The notes beneath the pieces were generated by a model that searched no databases, was not told the DNA's origin, and saw nothing but the letters and a program-made list of their open reading frames with translations. The position numbers were made by a program, and so were the translations under genes. 64,000 nt of DNA, taken from the NCBI GenBank assembly GCA_030268105.1, contig BSDZ01000022.1:1715001-1779000 (forward strand), in the 5' to 3' direction. Below, piece by piece: positions 23,101 through 35,100 of the stretch. Numbering within the stretch: position 1 is the first letter of the stretch; each line of letters begins with the position of its first letter. The stretch comes from Volvox africanus. Taxonomy: Eukaryota > Chlorophyta > Chlorophyceae > Chlamydomonadales > Volvocaceae.

Positions 23101-26100
23101 AGGGCATATGCGCCTGCTACCCCGGCTACAAGGGTTCGGACTGCGGTGTTGACTGCGGCTGCGGAGGCCACGGCCGCTGCGCCGACAACTCCTCTTCATG
23201 CATCTGCGACGTGGGCTGGAAACAAGGGCCCAGTGGCAAGTGCGATCAGTGGGACTGCAGGTGAGGAGGAACGAAGGGGGACTTTAGAGGATGCTACCCT
23301 ACCGTACCCTTACCCGCCCCCCGGGGTTCTTGCCTCTTGGATTTGTGTTTACCAACTGAACGGGTCCTGCCTCTCTTCAGGGGCTGCATTCCCGGCACGT
23401 CCTGCATGGGCCCTGGGGAATGTGGCTGTGCGGATACATGCGTGTACGGCACCTGCTTTCACGGCACCTGCCGTTGTTGGGCGGGTTACGGTGGCGCCAT
23501 TTGCAACATCAGTGAGGCGGAGGCGATCGCCATTGGCAAGGACGACAATGTCCCACGACTGAACCGTGGGTCGCTGGTGGGAATAAATCTTCCAGGCTTG
23601 TCATACTGGAGCACGGAATGGGTGTGGACCGACGTCATGAAGAGCAGCAGTGTATGGATGACGGGCTACAAAAGAGACACGTGAGTTGAGGTGGTAAACA
23701 TCCTTGGGGTCCGCCGCCATCTGATTTCAACAAGCAATTCATGGGTGTAGCGACGCAGCGGGTGCCCAGCCTTCGACATCTAATGTAAAAACGATGGAAG
23801 GGACATTCAGCTCGGCATACATAACGAAAACGTACGATGTTAAAAAATATTTAAGCACAACAAGAACGTGTTGTGGTGCATCGATCGCAATGGCCAACAT
23901 TTTGTTGCCATGGTCGTTCCCATCTACCAATCCGGTACCCGACCATGCGCTGTCGCCGACGCAGGGTCTTAGAGAGCCAGTGGGATATGGGAATTCCCCT
24001 GGAGTTCCGCCCGGACGGTTACCCGGCCCGCCTGCCGCCTAACGTCGTGGCGCACAAGCTACTCCAACGCGACATGCTACTGCACGCCTGGCCCGGGCGC
24101 TATGTCGTATTGTACGATGGCGAGGGACATCTGGACTTTGAATATGACGCGAAGGTCTCCAGCAGGTAGGCGAGGACCAGAGTTGAGATGGGATGCATTA
24201 AGTTCGCTCCGCTGCTGTTCATTTTTGGCCGAGTGAATCCCGCACCATCCCATGTGCATGACCAAGGTAAGGTAATTGACGCACCAACTGTCTGAGGTCA
24301 ATGAGATCTCATGCGCAGTCCCGCCGTCGTACCCTGTCCCGCACCGCTTCCTTGTTTTGGAAAGGGCCAAGGGCCGCATGGAGGTTATCTTCAAGCCCAC
24401 GGCTGACCTAGCCTGTGCCGCCACCGGTGCGGCCTACTGCGGCGACAACGGCATCCACCTCGTCCTCAGCGCCACCAATCCGGACAACCCGCTGAGGAAC
24501 ATCCGAATCGTGCCATCGGGAGACGGTGCGGCGGCGTCCGCGGGCGGAGCGGGGGCGGGGGGAGCCTGGGAGAGCCGCGTGGAGCGGACACCCTTCCACC
24601 CCTGGTTTCTGAAGGTAACGTGTGCAGCCTGACTTTGATGACGGGGATTGTAAGCCACGGGGTACAAATAGGGCGTTACGCACTTTGGCGCCACCGCTAA
24701 GTGGAGGTGGCAAACACTGCAATCACTCTTTACGATGTGGACCGATGTTGACCGCCTCAGATGGCCCCTGCCGTGCTCGTTCCCGATCTGCCACGTTACG
24801 TGTTGACCGCTCCCCATCCCGCACAGAGCGTCGCCCGCTACCGGGTGCTGCGGTTCATGGACTTGATGGACACCAACAACGACGGATTCTGGGCGGCTGT
24901 CGTGGCGGGCAACATCACCGGCTGGGAGGCGCGGAAGAAGCCCAGTCGGGACACGCAGGTACGATATGACGTTATGTATTTGTGATTTGATACATCCTTA
25001 CTAATGACTTGTACGAGGCATCAACCGCAGAAAGACGGTCTCAGAAACGCGTACGGTGACAAATCGTGCATTAGTAGTGGGATGTTAAAAAGGACACGCG
25101 TATGCATCAAACGTATTCATATTTTAGCTGAACGAGTGAAGCCGAGGGCATTCAATCTTTCGATGGGGGTTGAGCGTCCGTCCCCCATGCTTGTTCTGTC
25201 ACAGGCGGGCCCCGGCGGTATCGCACTGGAGTACATCGTGCAGCTGTGTAATCTTGTGGGCGCCGACCCATGGGTCAATGTGCACCACCTGGCGGATGAT
25301 GCCTACGTCACCGCCATGGCCACTTTGCTCCGCGACTCCCTACGACCCGATGTCAATGTCTACGTGGAGCACTCAAATGAGGTGCGGGTTGGGGTTTACG
25401 ACTCGCCATTCTACCTCGTCTTGAACTTCATGGAAGGGCTGGTGGTGGATGAGTTGATGGTCGTATCACCATGCCACTGTCCTCATGCTGATCATGCTGT
25501 CAGGTGTGGAACTCGCTGTTCAGCCAGAGCAAGTTCGCCCGCGCCCGCGGTCTGGCGCTCAACTTGTCCTCCGATGCTGCCACCGCTGGCTACCGCTACC
25601 ACGCATTGCGGACTGGCCAGATCGCTACGATCTTTCGTACCGTGTTCGGATCGGCACCGGGTGGCGGGGCCAGCCGGGTGAAGGTTGTGATGGGCGGCTG
25701 GGCCCTCTTGTGCGGCACCAACGGCACCGGGTGCGGTGCGGTGGTCCTCAACGAGACTCTGGGCTGGGGCGCCAGGGTGCTGTGGACGACCAACGGAAGC
25801 GTGCAGCTTCAGCAGCAGCTCAAGATCAACGTCTCGCTCGCAGCGGTAAGGTTCTATGTAGAGGAGTGTCGTTGGACGATGGAGGAGGCGTGAGGCCGGG
25901 TCTTGTGATGGATGCATCCCCGTTGCTCTCTCCGCTTAGGGTTTCGCTGCCTGCATGTGGTTCCTGTTCGTAGCCCGACTATTATGGCATGACGGGCTAC
26001 TGGGGCTGCGACCTGGGTCAGAACGGCGCAGTGGACGTGAACCTCAGTGTGGAGCAAATGGTTGCGAAGTGCAACACCTCCCTTCCCGCCGCTGAGGCGG

Positions 26101-29100
26101 ATGCCAGGGCGCTAGTGGCCGCAGCGGCAGGGTACGGCGTGCCGCTGATCACCTACGAGGCCGGTCCGTCCATTGTGGAGTCTTCGGCTCTTGAAAGTGG
26201 TCGGGCAACTGTTGGTCTGGCAGCCAAGTTCAACGACCTTAACCGGCACCCTGCTATGTACGATCTTTACAGCGCCTACCTGGATGCGTACAGGCGGGCT
26301 GGAATGGTGGGCGATGGCCGGCCGTGGATGCAATTTGTCAGCACGCGAACGTTTACTCGGACTGGGAGCTGGGGATTACAGGTGAGTGACTTTACTGCGG
26401 GGGGTACAAAGAGAGATTATGTTTAGTGTCAGCATATAGGTTAGGTTTGCACGTCGTTTTCTGACTTGCGTTTAAACAGTTTGGTATTCCACCAGTAGTG
26501 CTCATTGATCGATCATGATCGATCATGATCGATGCTCGGCTTTCAGCTTGTGCATCCACTCGCTCTATACAGGAGTCGATTCGTGGCCATATATATCCTT
26601 TACGGCACACAGATTTCCATTATCTCGCGCCTCATAGGTATAATAAAAATAGTATGCCAGCCGTAGCCTGGCGTGTGTAAAGGGGGTGGGGAACTGAGGG
26701 GTTGCTTATATAGATTTCCCCATGTATGCCCGCTCGCACCGCCAGACTTTGCCCACTCACAATTTTTTTTACATATCCTTCCTTTCTTGACCCACAGGAG
26801 TACACCGGTCAGCTGGTTTCCCAGGCCCCAAAATACCGATCACTCATGGACTGGCTGGATAAGCAGGTGTGTATGTCAGGGGGAAGATGTTGGGTTCGAT
26901 ACGGCTAATCAAATGGATGCAGGATGTTTCTGTGCTGGACGGTCACCTCTTCGTCGTCACCATCCACTCGTTCGAACTTCTGTCGGTGCCTCGTTCCCAT
27001 TCTGCTCCTGTTACTGTTACCTCTCCTTCGCCCAGGCAAACGGCACGGCTGGCTTCATGAGCAATGTCAGCAGTAGCAGCAGCCCCACCTCCGTGCGTCG
27101 GCCCCTGTGCATGTCGGTGACGGCCTCAGGTGGTCCGGCAGCGGGCGTATCCGGCAGTGCAGGTGGCGGCGGGATGTCGCTGGGCGAGGGGGTGTTGGCG
27201 GGGCCCCCCGCTGTGTACCTTCCCGCGGCGGGGACGGTGGTGGCTATGGTGAGTCCATCAGGGAGATAGGGACGATGGCGAATGCTGTGCTTGGAGCCCC
27301 ATACCAGCAACTGAGAGTATATCTCGACCCTGTTCACCTGCCGGCATGACTGCGGAGACCGGTCACTTGCCCTCCCTCATGCGCACTCACTGACGCCTCG
27401 CGCCGCATTCCTGTGTCCCTCCATCCTGGGTCGTCAGGGCGCCAAGGCTCCCATCCGCTGGTCCACTGTGGGCTGGGCCCCCGGGGTCGTCCCACCCAAC
27501 TTTGAAATCACTCTCTGGTGGGTAGGTGGGGAGGATCACCTCTCATGGACTGGCTGCCGGCCTCACCCTCGCTGAACTAACGGCAGCCATATACGTGACC
27601 ACCGCAGTAGCCCGTACTGTTGATATTTGCGCATCTTTGCTGCCTCCAGGTATCTTTCGGACTGCGTCAGCGATCCACCGACCGGGGCCACCATGCAGGA
27701 GCAGCAGAAGAACAGCTCCGAAGCCATTGCGGTGCTGCCAAAGCCCACCATCCCGGGTGTCTTGGACGTGGATGTGCCGCTGCTCTCCGAGGACCCCAAG
27801 TTGGCTTTTGCTGTGACCATCTCTTCAATCATCAACGCGCAGTTCGGGCGGCGTCTTCCTCGCTTCTTCCTGCGCTTCAGTGATGGCACCACCTCCAACT
27901 ATTCGGAGCCGTTCGACATCTCCCCGGGGGTCGAGTATGTGACCAGTGAGTGCAGATGTGATGAGCGGGTCATTTCTCAACAGCCTTATCGTGGATTATC
28001 GTGGAGGACTGGGTCCCCGCTTGCACCGGCTCTGCTGGGCCTGAATCGCTGTATTATGCCTTTCAAAGGATTCACACCGACATGTATGTGAATGGATTGT
28101 TAAATGATATGGCTGAGAAAGGAAGTACCCGTAGTTACCTCAGCTGATTAACCCGTCAATGGACACCACGGGCTGTCTCATCCCTCTTTCGCTTCACTTG
28201 CTGTGCCCCGCTTTCGGCGTGCGGCATGCAGGCAACTGGAGTCAGTGTGAGTGCGGCGCCTCCTCCACCCCGGAGAAGCGCCGCAACGTCACCTGTGCGC
28301 CCATCCCTGAGTTCAGCCGCCCCATTGACAACCTGGCCGCCACTCGCATCCTGCCCGCACCGCCTGCACCCCAGCCCACATGCGACCCTTTCCCGACATG
28401 GAACATATCAAGGTCCGCAATAGACCCACTATGCTCCATGGACGAAAATGGATGCCGTACTTATCGCACGGATAGTCGTGGGGGTTGGCTGTACTCCATT
28501 GGTAAGCCTGTTGTTGACTGCACCGCCCAGACCAGCCCCTGGCCTCTGTTGGCGCTTGGCAATGCATCGACTTCACTGCCCACAGTCCCCACCACGTCCT
28601 ACAATCTGAGCGTCTGTGCGTCGTTACTAATCGCCGAGTCGCCACCTGCCACGCAAACCTGCACCTGCTCTGGCCAAACGGCACCACTACCGAGCCCTAC
28701 CTCTGCCAGCTCATCAGCGTCGCCACCACCTGCCGTGCCGTTCTGCAGCCGGGCCAGCACTACCCAACTCCTTGCGCAGCTCAATGCCGGAAAAATCACA
28801 TGCTCCTTTAACGCCTCTGAATATAAATGCGGGGCTGAGTACGTGTGCATGGCGGTGCCCAGCTGCAAGCGTTATACGTGTGACCCGGAGATACAGACGA
28901 TTGTCCAGGTATCACTTGTGGTCGATGACTGTAAGTTTCTGAAAATAGGTTTGCAAGCGTTGGGGTCATTGCTTCCGCCTTGCACGAAAACGCAAGCTCG
29001 TTATATCATACCACTTCATGTATCGTGCGGACCTCACCGCATTCCACATCATTAATTTGATCGGGTTTAATGTTTAATGCCAGAAGGATAGTCGATAACT

Positions 29101-32100
29101 CCTTACCAAAACCTTAAATCCGATGCAAGCAATGCAATGCTGCTTTTACGCGGTCCCAGGTGCCTTGCACGGCGCTGTGTCAGCCAAGCAGGCTGGGCCT
29201 TGCGGGTGCGCAGATTTCGGATGACGGTCGCACCGTGTTTGTGGCTCTCACGACCGCACCTGCGCCCTTACTGCGGGTGCCGTGCGGTGCGGTCTTCGAA
29301 CCAAATTCCACCCTGCTGCTGGGCGGTGGAGGGGCGCTGTGCAGTACAAGTACGAGGCCACTTTACTCCGCGACATCAGCAGATCCCGTCCTTATCGCCA
29401 AGCTGACGGCGAACGCGACGCTGGGGGTACGTGTGGCATGGGACTAGAGAAGGACGCCGCGTTATGGTATGGGTTTTACCTAAATCTCTCCGGCTACTTG
29501 CATGTAGCCTTCTACTACATGCTTGTTGATCCACGGTATTCATTCGCAGCTGCGTGGTTCACTTCCAAGAGGCCCCTTTTTTTCCATTGGCCTGTGCCTT
29601 TCCGCCCGCTATTCTCATTTTACGTATTGCCGTACACCCGTGCTGCTGTCGTTTTTGCCTTCTGCACGTTTCAGGCGGGCCAAAATCTGACGTTACTGTC
29701 CCGCGGGTCGGTGTTGGTGAGCGCCTTCAACACGTCCAGGGCCTTCGAAGGCACCGTCGAGGTGAGCCACAAATTAGGAGAGCATCGTACTTGGCATGGA
29801 ACGATAATCTGTCAATGCCCCGGACACCGCCATACGGTGTTGTCAAATCTATGGGGCATTGCGCGTGGGGAGGCAGTATTGTGGCTATATCATTTTGTTT
29901 GAGTATGTGGCTCTGAGAGGTTGATGGCCTCCACAGACCCTTTCAGCATTTTGTCTAAGCATGTCAATGCAGAATCAATGTACTGAATTTAAATAAAATT
30001 ACAAGGTTCAGGATCGATTTTCCCATTCCCACTACCTTCGTGATTTGATGCACTCTTGCCCCTCGCCTCCCATCTTGCCATTGTGCAGGTATGGCTATGT
30101 GACTCGTGCGTGTCCCCCAACGCGCTCCTCACCGGCCCTGCCACCATCTCCCTGACCTCCTGTGAGAGCGCCAGCGCCTCGTTTATGTCCGCGGCGGCAC
30201 TACGGCCCCCTGTCATCTTCGACGCCTCCCAGTCAAACGACCCATCCGGCCGGGCATCTTGGGCGGACGTCACGTGGACGACTGTGTCCCTTTCCCAAAC
30301 GCCTGGGCCTGAATCACCAGACCTGAATGCGATTACCGCAACCCGAGCTGTGGCACCGGTGCGGGCAGCTATGGAGCGGGCCAACAGCCGTGCCAAAATG
30401 AGGTATGCCAATACGGGGCCTTGGGCAAGTGGTGTTCATGTATGCAAGTACCAGCATGCTTAGCACGCGTTGTTGTGCATACGGCGATGGCGTACAAATT
30501 TGGGAAGTCAATGTATTGTTTATGGGCTTCTGTAGTGACAGTGTGCTAAACTTGCGTAGGTTTGTTTTATTATCGCTGATGGCTTCGTTGGTGATGATGA
30601 TGATCATGGTGATGATGAGCGGCATTCAGCTACATCCCGGGCCAACTTCGCCCCATGCTTCCCTATCTGCATGATCCCGATCCCCAGCGACCGCCTGCTC
30701 TTGGCGCTCAATTCGACGGAGGTGGAGGCTTTGAGTGCGGGGTTCACGTACACCATGGAGGTAGGGGTGATACTACGCGCCTGCAGGGGAGTTTGGCGTT
30801 ACATGATGTCTGCTGATTGGTACCCGACTTGAGGCAATACTCACTGCTGCCACATCATTACATTACATTTACAGCTGGTAGCTGGGGGCTAGTGAGGTCA
30901 AGGCAACGAGGGTAATAAACGGCCTCCACAATATTGTAACGTTATCTTGTCAACATGCGCACACAACCATGCGTCCTCCATTCCCTGCCCTGCTATTCGG
31001 ACATCAGGTCAAGTTAACCTCCTGGTTGGGCACATCCTCCACCGCCAGCACCAGTTTTGCGGTATATGCCGGCAACGCAATCCCCGCAGTCGCCGTCTCG
31101 GGGCCCGCAACGCAGACCGCAAAGATCAGCTCCGGGCTGAGGCTCTCAGCGGAAGTGGTGGGGGGAGCGTGCAAAGGTGTGTTCATAGCTCCGAGCTATT
31201 CCGAGCGCTTACGTCTTGAGGAGGCGAGTTCGGTCCATAGCTGCATCTGAGTATCGTAAAAGGTACTCATCGGTAAATCTGGAGCTATGGCATCTCTTAC
31301 CTCAATACTGCTTGCAGGTTTAGCAGAAAGAGGGCATAGCTCTATTGGCTGGTTCTATGGCTTAAAACTCCATACGATTATAAATGATCAGAGCCAGATT
31401 ATAACGCCACTTATTAGATTTGCTCAAGGTTCAATCACATGCAACAGCCGATCCAATATGTATTTAGACTATGCTTGGTACTTGCGTCTCCGTTTGCCGC
31501 TCGTACCCAGGTCGTACACTGGCATGGAACTGGACCTCTCCTAGCGGCTGGCTGGGGTTACCGGCCTGGGGCCAGTCGGGGCAGCAGCTGACCATCAAAG
31601 GGCCGCTCCGGTATGTAACACACGGACAGAGTGTCAGCCTGCGAGTCACTGCCACGTACAGCGGAGGTAAGCGCCACAAACGGGTAGCTTGGGGTGGAGG
31701 ACGCGGGATAGATGTGGGAAGGCGGTACGGGATAGCTCGTAGGGCTTACTTGTAACTATACCTGCAAAGAATGTGTCGTAAGTGTAGGAGTCGAATCCCT
31801 CAAATACCAACGTCATGCATCCCGCTTACCAACTTCTAGCACCTTACATTGATGTCGTGATAGTGTAACGGCATACTCGTCGCTCCGTCCCCTTTGTTTG
31901 CGTGTTTGCCCCTCCCTCATACACTGAATCGTATATCCTCAGGCGGCTCCGGCTCTGCGGACGTGCTGGTGGTGGCTTCCGGCTCCCCTCCCCTGGCCTC
32001 CTTGAAAGGCCCCGCGGGTGACGTGCTGGACAATACCACGCTGGTGTTCAACGCCACTGCCTCCTCAGACCCCGACAACCCCAGTGATCCCCGCGGGGCG

Positions 32101-35100
32101 CTCATGTACAGCTGGGACTGCAGGTTGTAACAACTCACCATTGAAGCATCGTTATCATGTCCCTTACCGCCGCTACCATGTCATGATTTGGCGCGGTCAT
32201 CAAGTGTACCAGCTATCCACCATATTTCGATTTGTGCCTCAGGATGCGTGTCGTCCTTATAGGCGACGTCCTTTTCACATCTCCTTCCCTCCCATCTTTT
32301 ATCACCGCAGGCGGTCGGACTACCCCACGCCGTGCTTCGGCTCTTCAGAGCAAGGGAGTCAGGGGCAGGGCTTGTGGACCCTACCTCCCCGGCTGCTCAG
32401 CTCGGACGTATGGCACACCATCACTGTGACCGTATACAAGAATGTGACTGAGGGGGCGACACCGCTCAGTGCGACCTCCTCGGTGTCCTTCCGGCCCCGC
32501 TCCGCCACCAGTCCCTTCCTCCGGGGCACCCTGTCGCGACTGTGTGCGGCGACCGCCTGCTCAGCACCCCACAGCACCGACCGCAACCTCACGGTAGGGC
32601 AGCCACAAGGGACACGATATCGTTGGTTCGGGTGCAGAGTTGGACATGGTTCATCACAAACATGTGACCTGTCCCACTTCACTGTGGGTCTCGATATCAA
32701 CATGTGCATGTGGCATTCCCTGTATGCAGGTGTTATTGCAGTTGGCAGCACCATACGACACCGCCTCTACTGCCGCCGCAGTGGCCGTCACTTGGGCCAG
32801 TACTGAGGCGCCCGCAGTGTCAGGCCTTAGCGCTGTCACTGCCACCACCAACCCGTCCAGCGGCCTTCCAGCCGGGGCCTTCCAGCTCACCATTCCCGCA
32901 GCCCTTCTGCCCTCAGCCGAGAGCAGTATCACCATCACCGCGAATTTGGCGATCACAGTCGCCGCGTCCTCCTCAGTTACCAAAAATGGCACCGCTACCC
33001 TGACTGTACCGCTGAATGGAGCACCCTACTGCACATTGTCCTCCACCGACCCGTCCGCGTGCTTCACCCTCACGACTCTCAACGCTTCCTTTCCCTCCGC
33101 GGCCTTCGCACTTCGCGCCATTGGTTGGGCTGATGTTGGCCAGGATACGACCAGTCCGCAGCTGAAGTACGAATTCGGCGTTCGGCAGGCTGTCGTACTG
33201 GCTGGTGGTGCCTCCGTCCCCACTAGACTGGTGCAGCAGCTGGGCGTTGCGACGTCTGCAACCTTGGTGGGCCTGCCACAGGGCACCGTGCAACTGTACG
33301 GCTGTGCTATCGACGCGGACAGTTCCCGTACCTGTGGAGTGGTGAATGTGACAGTGGCGCCTCCCGCCGCTGGATTCAATGCAACTGCGGCCATGGCGGC
33401 CATCAACGTGTCGGATTTGCTGCAGGTAGATGTGCTGTTGTGGGAGTATTCGTAGAACCTGCCGGAAGGCTTCCTGTATCCCTTGTCCTCTTACGGTTCC
33501 GATGCGGTGAATAGTGGGCACGATTTGTGGAGATGTCTATTCGTTGTGGAGATGTCTCGCAGCTCTATTCAGGATGTTTTGGACATTTTTCTTGTGCATC
33601 GACTGATTTTCGCTCCAAACATGTTACTTATACATACACACCCTACCGACAGGCTAATGACCAGACCTCACTGCTCCAGGCCGCTAATCAAATGGCCCAA
33701 CTGGCACTTGCAGCAGTTGCTGCAAGCTCCAATCCCAGCAGCAGCGGCAGCAGTAGCAATACTGCCGCAGTTTCGGAGCTGGTGGGCAATATGAGTGTGG
33801 CCCTCGTGCAGGCGATGCTAAGCGGCGGTGCGCTACAGGACGCAGAGCAGGTGAGGCAGCAGACGTGAAGTGCTCACAATAGAGGCCGTTCGATGGACCC
33901 AGCGGAAGCCTTCTGCGCATTAAATGGTTGAACGAGGGATTTCACACCCTGACATCGCGCGCTGTATATTACAGACTGTGTTACATATGAGAACAGGCAG
34001 CCGCTGTTTTGAATATCGATTATCTGTTTCTGGGTACTTGGAACCTGGCCTAGAAGCACATCGTCATGTAACCTTTTCAGTCGTCATATTCACTAACCTG
34101 TCACATTAACTCTTTACCATGGCAGGCGCCCCAGGCTATCGCCGCGATGGCTTCTCTCGCCTCAAGTGGTACCTCCCTTCCTGACAAGGCGAAAGACGCG
34201 TTCATGACTGCTGTCAAGTCTGCCGTGGAGACTCTGGGCGGCGGTGGCAACTCCAGCAGCAGTGACACAACAATAAGTGCTGCCGCCCTCAACAGCTTCG
34301 TTTCGCAGCTGTGTCGCCTCCTTGGTGCATCCCTCCCCACCATCACCACCACTAGCAGCAGCAGCACTACTGCTTCCACACCACCTTCTACTGCTGGAAG
34401 GCGCGCGCTGTTGGACTCGCAGTCCGACATCACAACGGCTGCCTGGAGCCGTCTCAAGGACTTACTTGCTGTGTCCGGACGTATCGGCAGCGCACTTGGG
34501 CTTCAGGCGGTACCTGGGGAGTCTTACCTGGCTGCAGGAGATAACGGGGTCTTCGTGTCCGCTATTGCGATGCCAGCATTTTCCTCCAAGGGTTCTGGCA
34601 TGAAGGTTGCTGTTAAGCTCAGCGCAGGACCGAATGCAATTGCGTCGGCCGCCTCTGGCAATAGCACCGGTAGCGCCTCAGCAGGTCGCCGCCGAGTGCT
34701 GACCGCATCATCCAGTGGCACCGATGCTGATGCAGAGCTGGTGCTTGCAGCCGCCGTTGCTGCTGCCGTGTCTGAATACAGCGTCAGCTTGCAGTATTCT
34801 CCATCATCGGCAGCTGCCCTGGCCACGGTGGTTTCATCGTCCTTAGCCACCGACATCCTCAGTGGTCTCGTGACCTTGACTTGGAATGCGGGCTCCAGCG
34901 CCACTTCCTCGCCACCCACACTTGACGGCAGCAGTAGCTACGTCACCCTCAGAATCCCGGCCCCGGGCTACAGCTTGTCTAAATCCGCGGCCTGTGTGCT
35001 GTACAATTTTACCACGGACACCGTGGTCACTAGCAACCTCTCAAGCCTGACAGGCGCCAACCGCACTGCCGTCGCCACGGCGTACGATATATCAACAAGC

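Noticed and set aside
24319..24364. Acceptor at 24318 for the module 3 exon
   Set aside because: It puts the following sequence out of frame with the preceding exon; the acceptor at 24364 restores it.
26506..26535. GATCGATCAT repeats as a regulatory palindrome
   Set aside because: A three-unit short repeat inside an intron; no further support.
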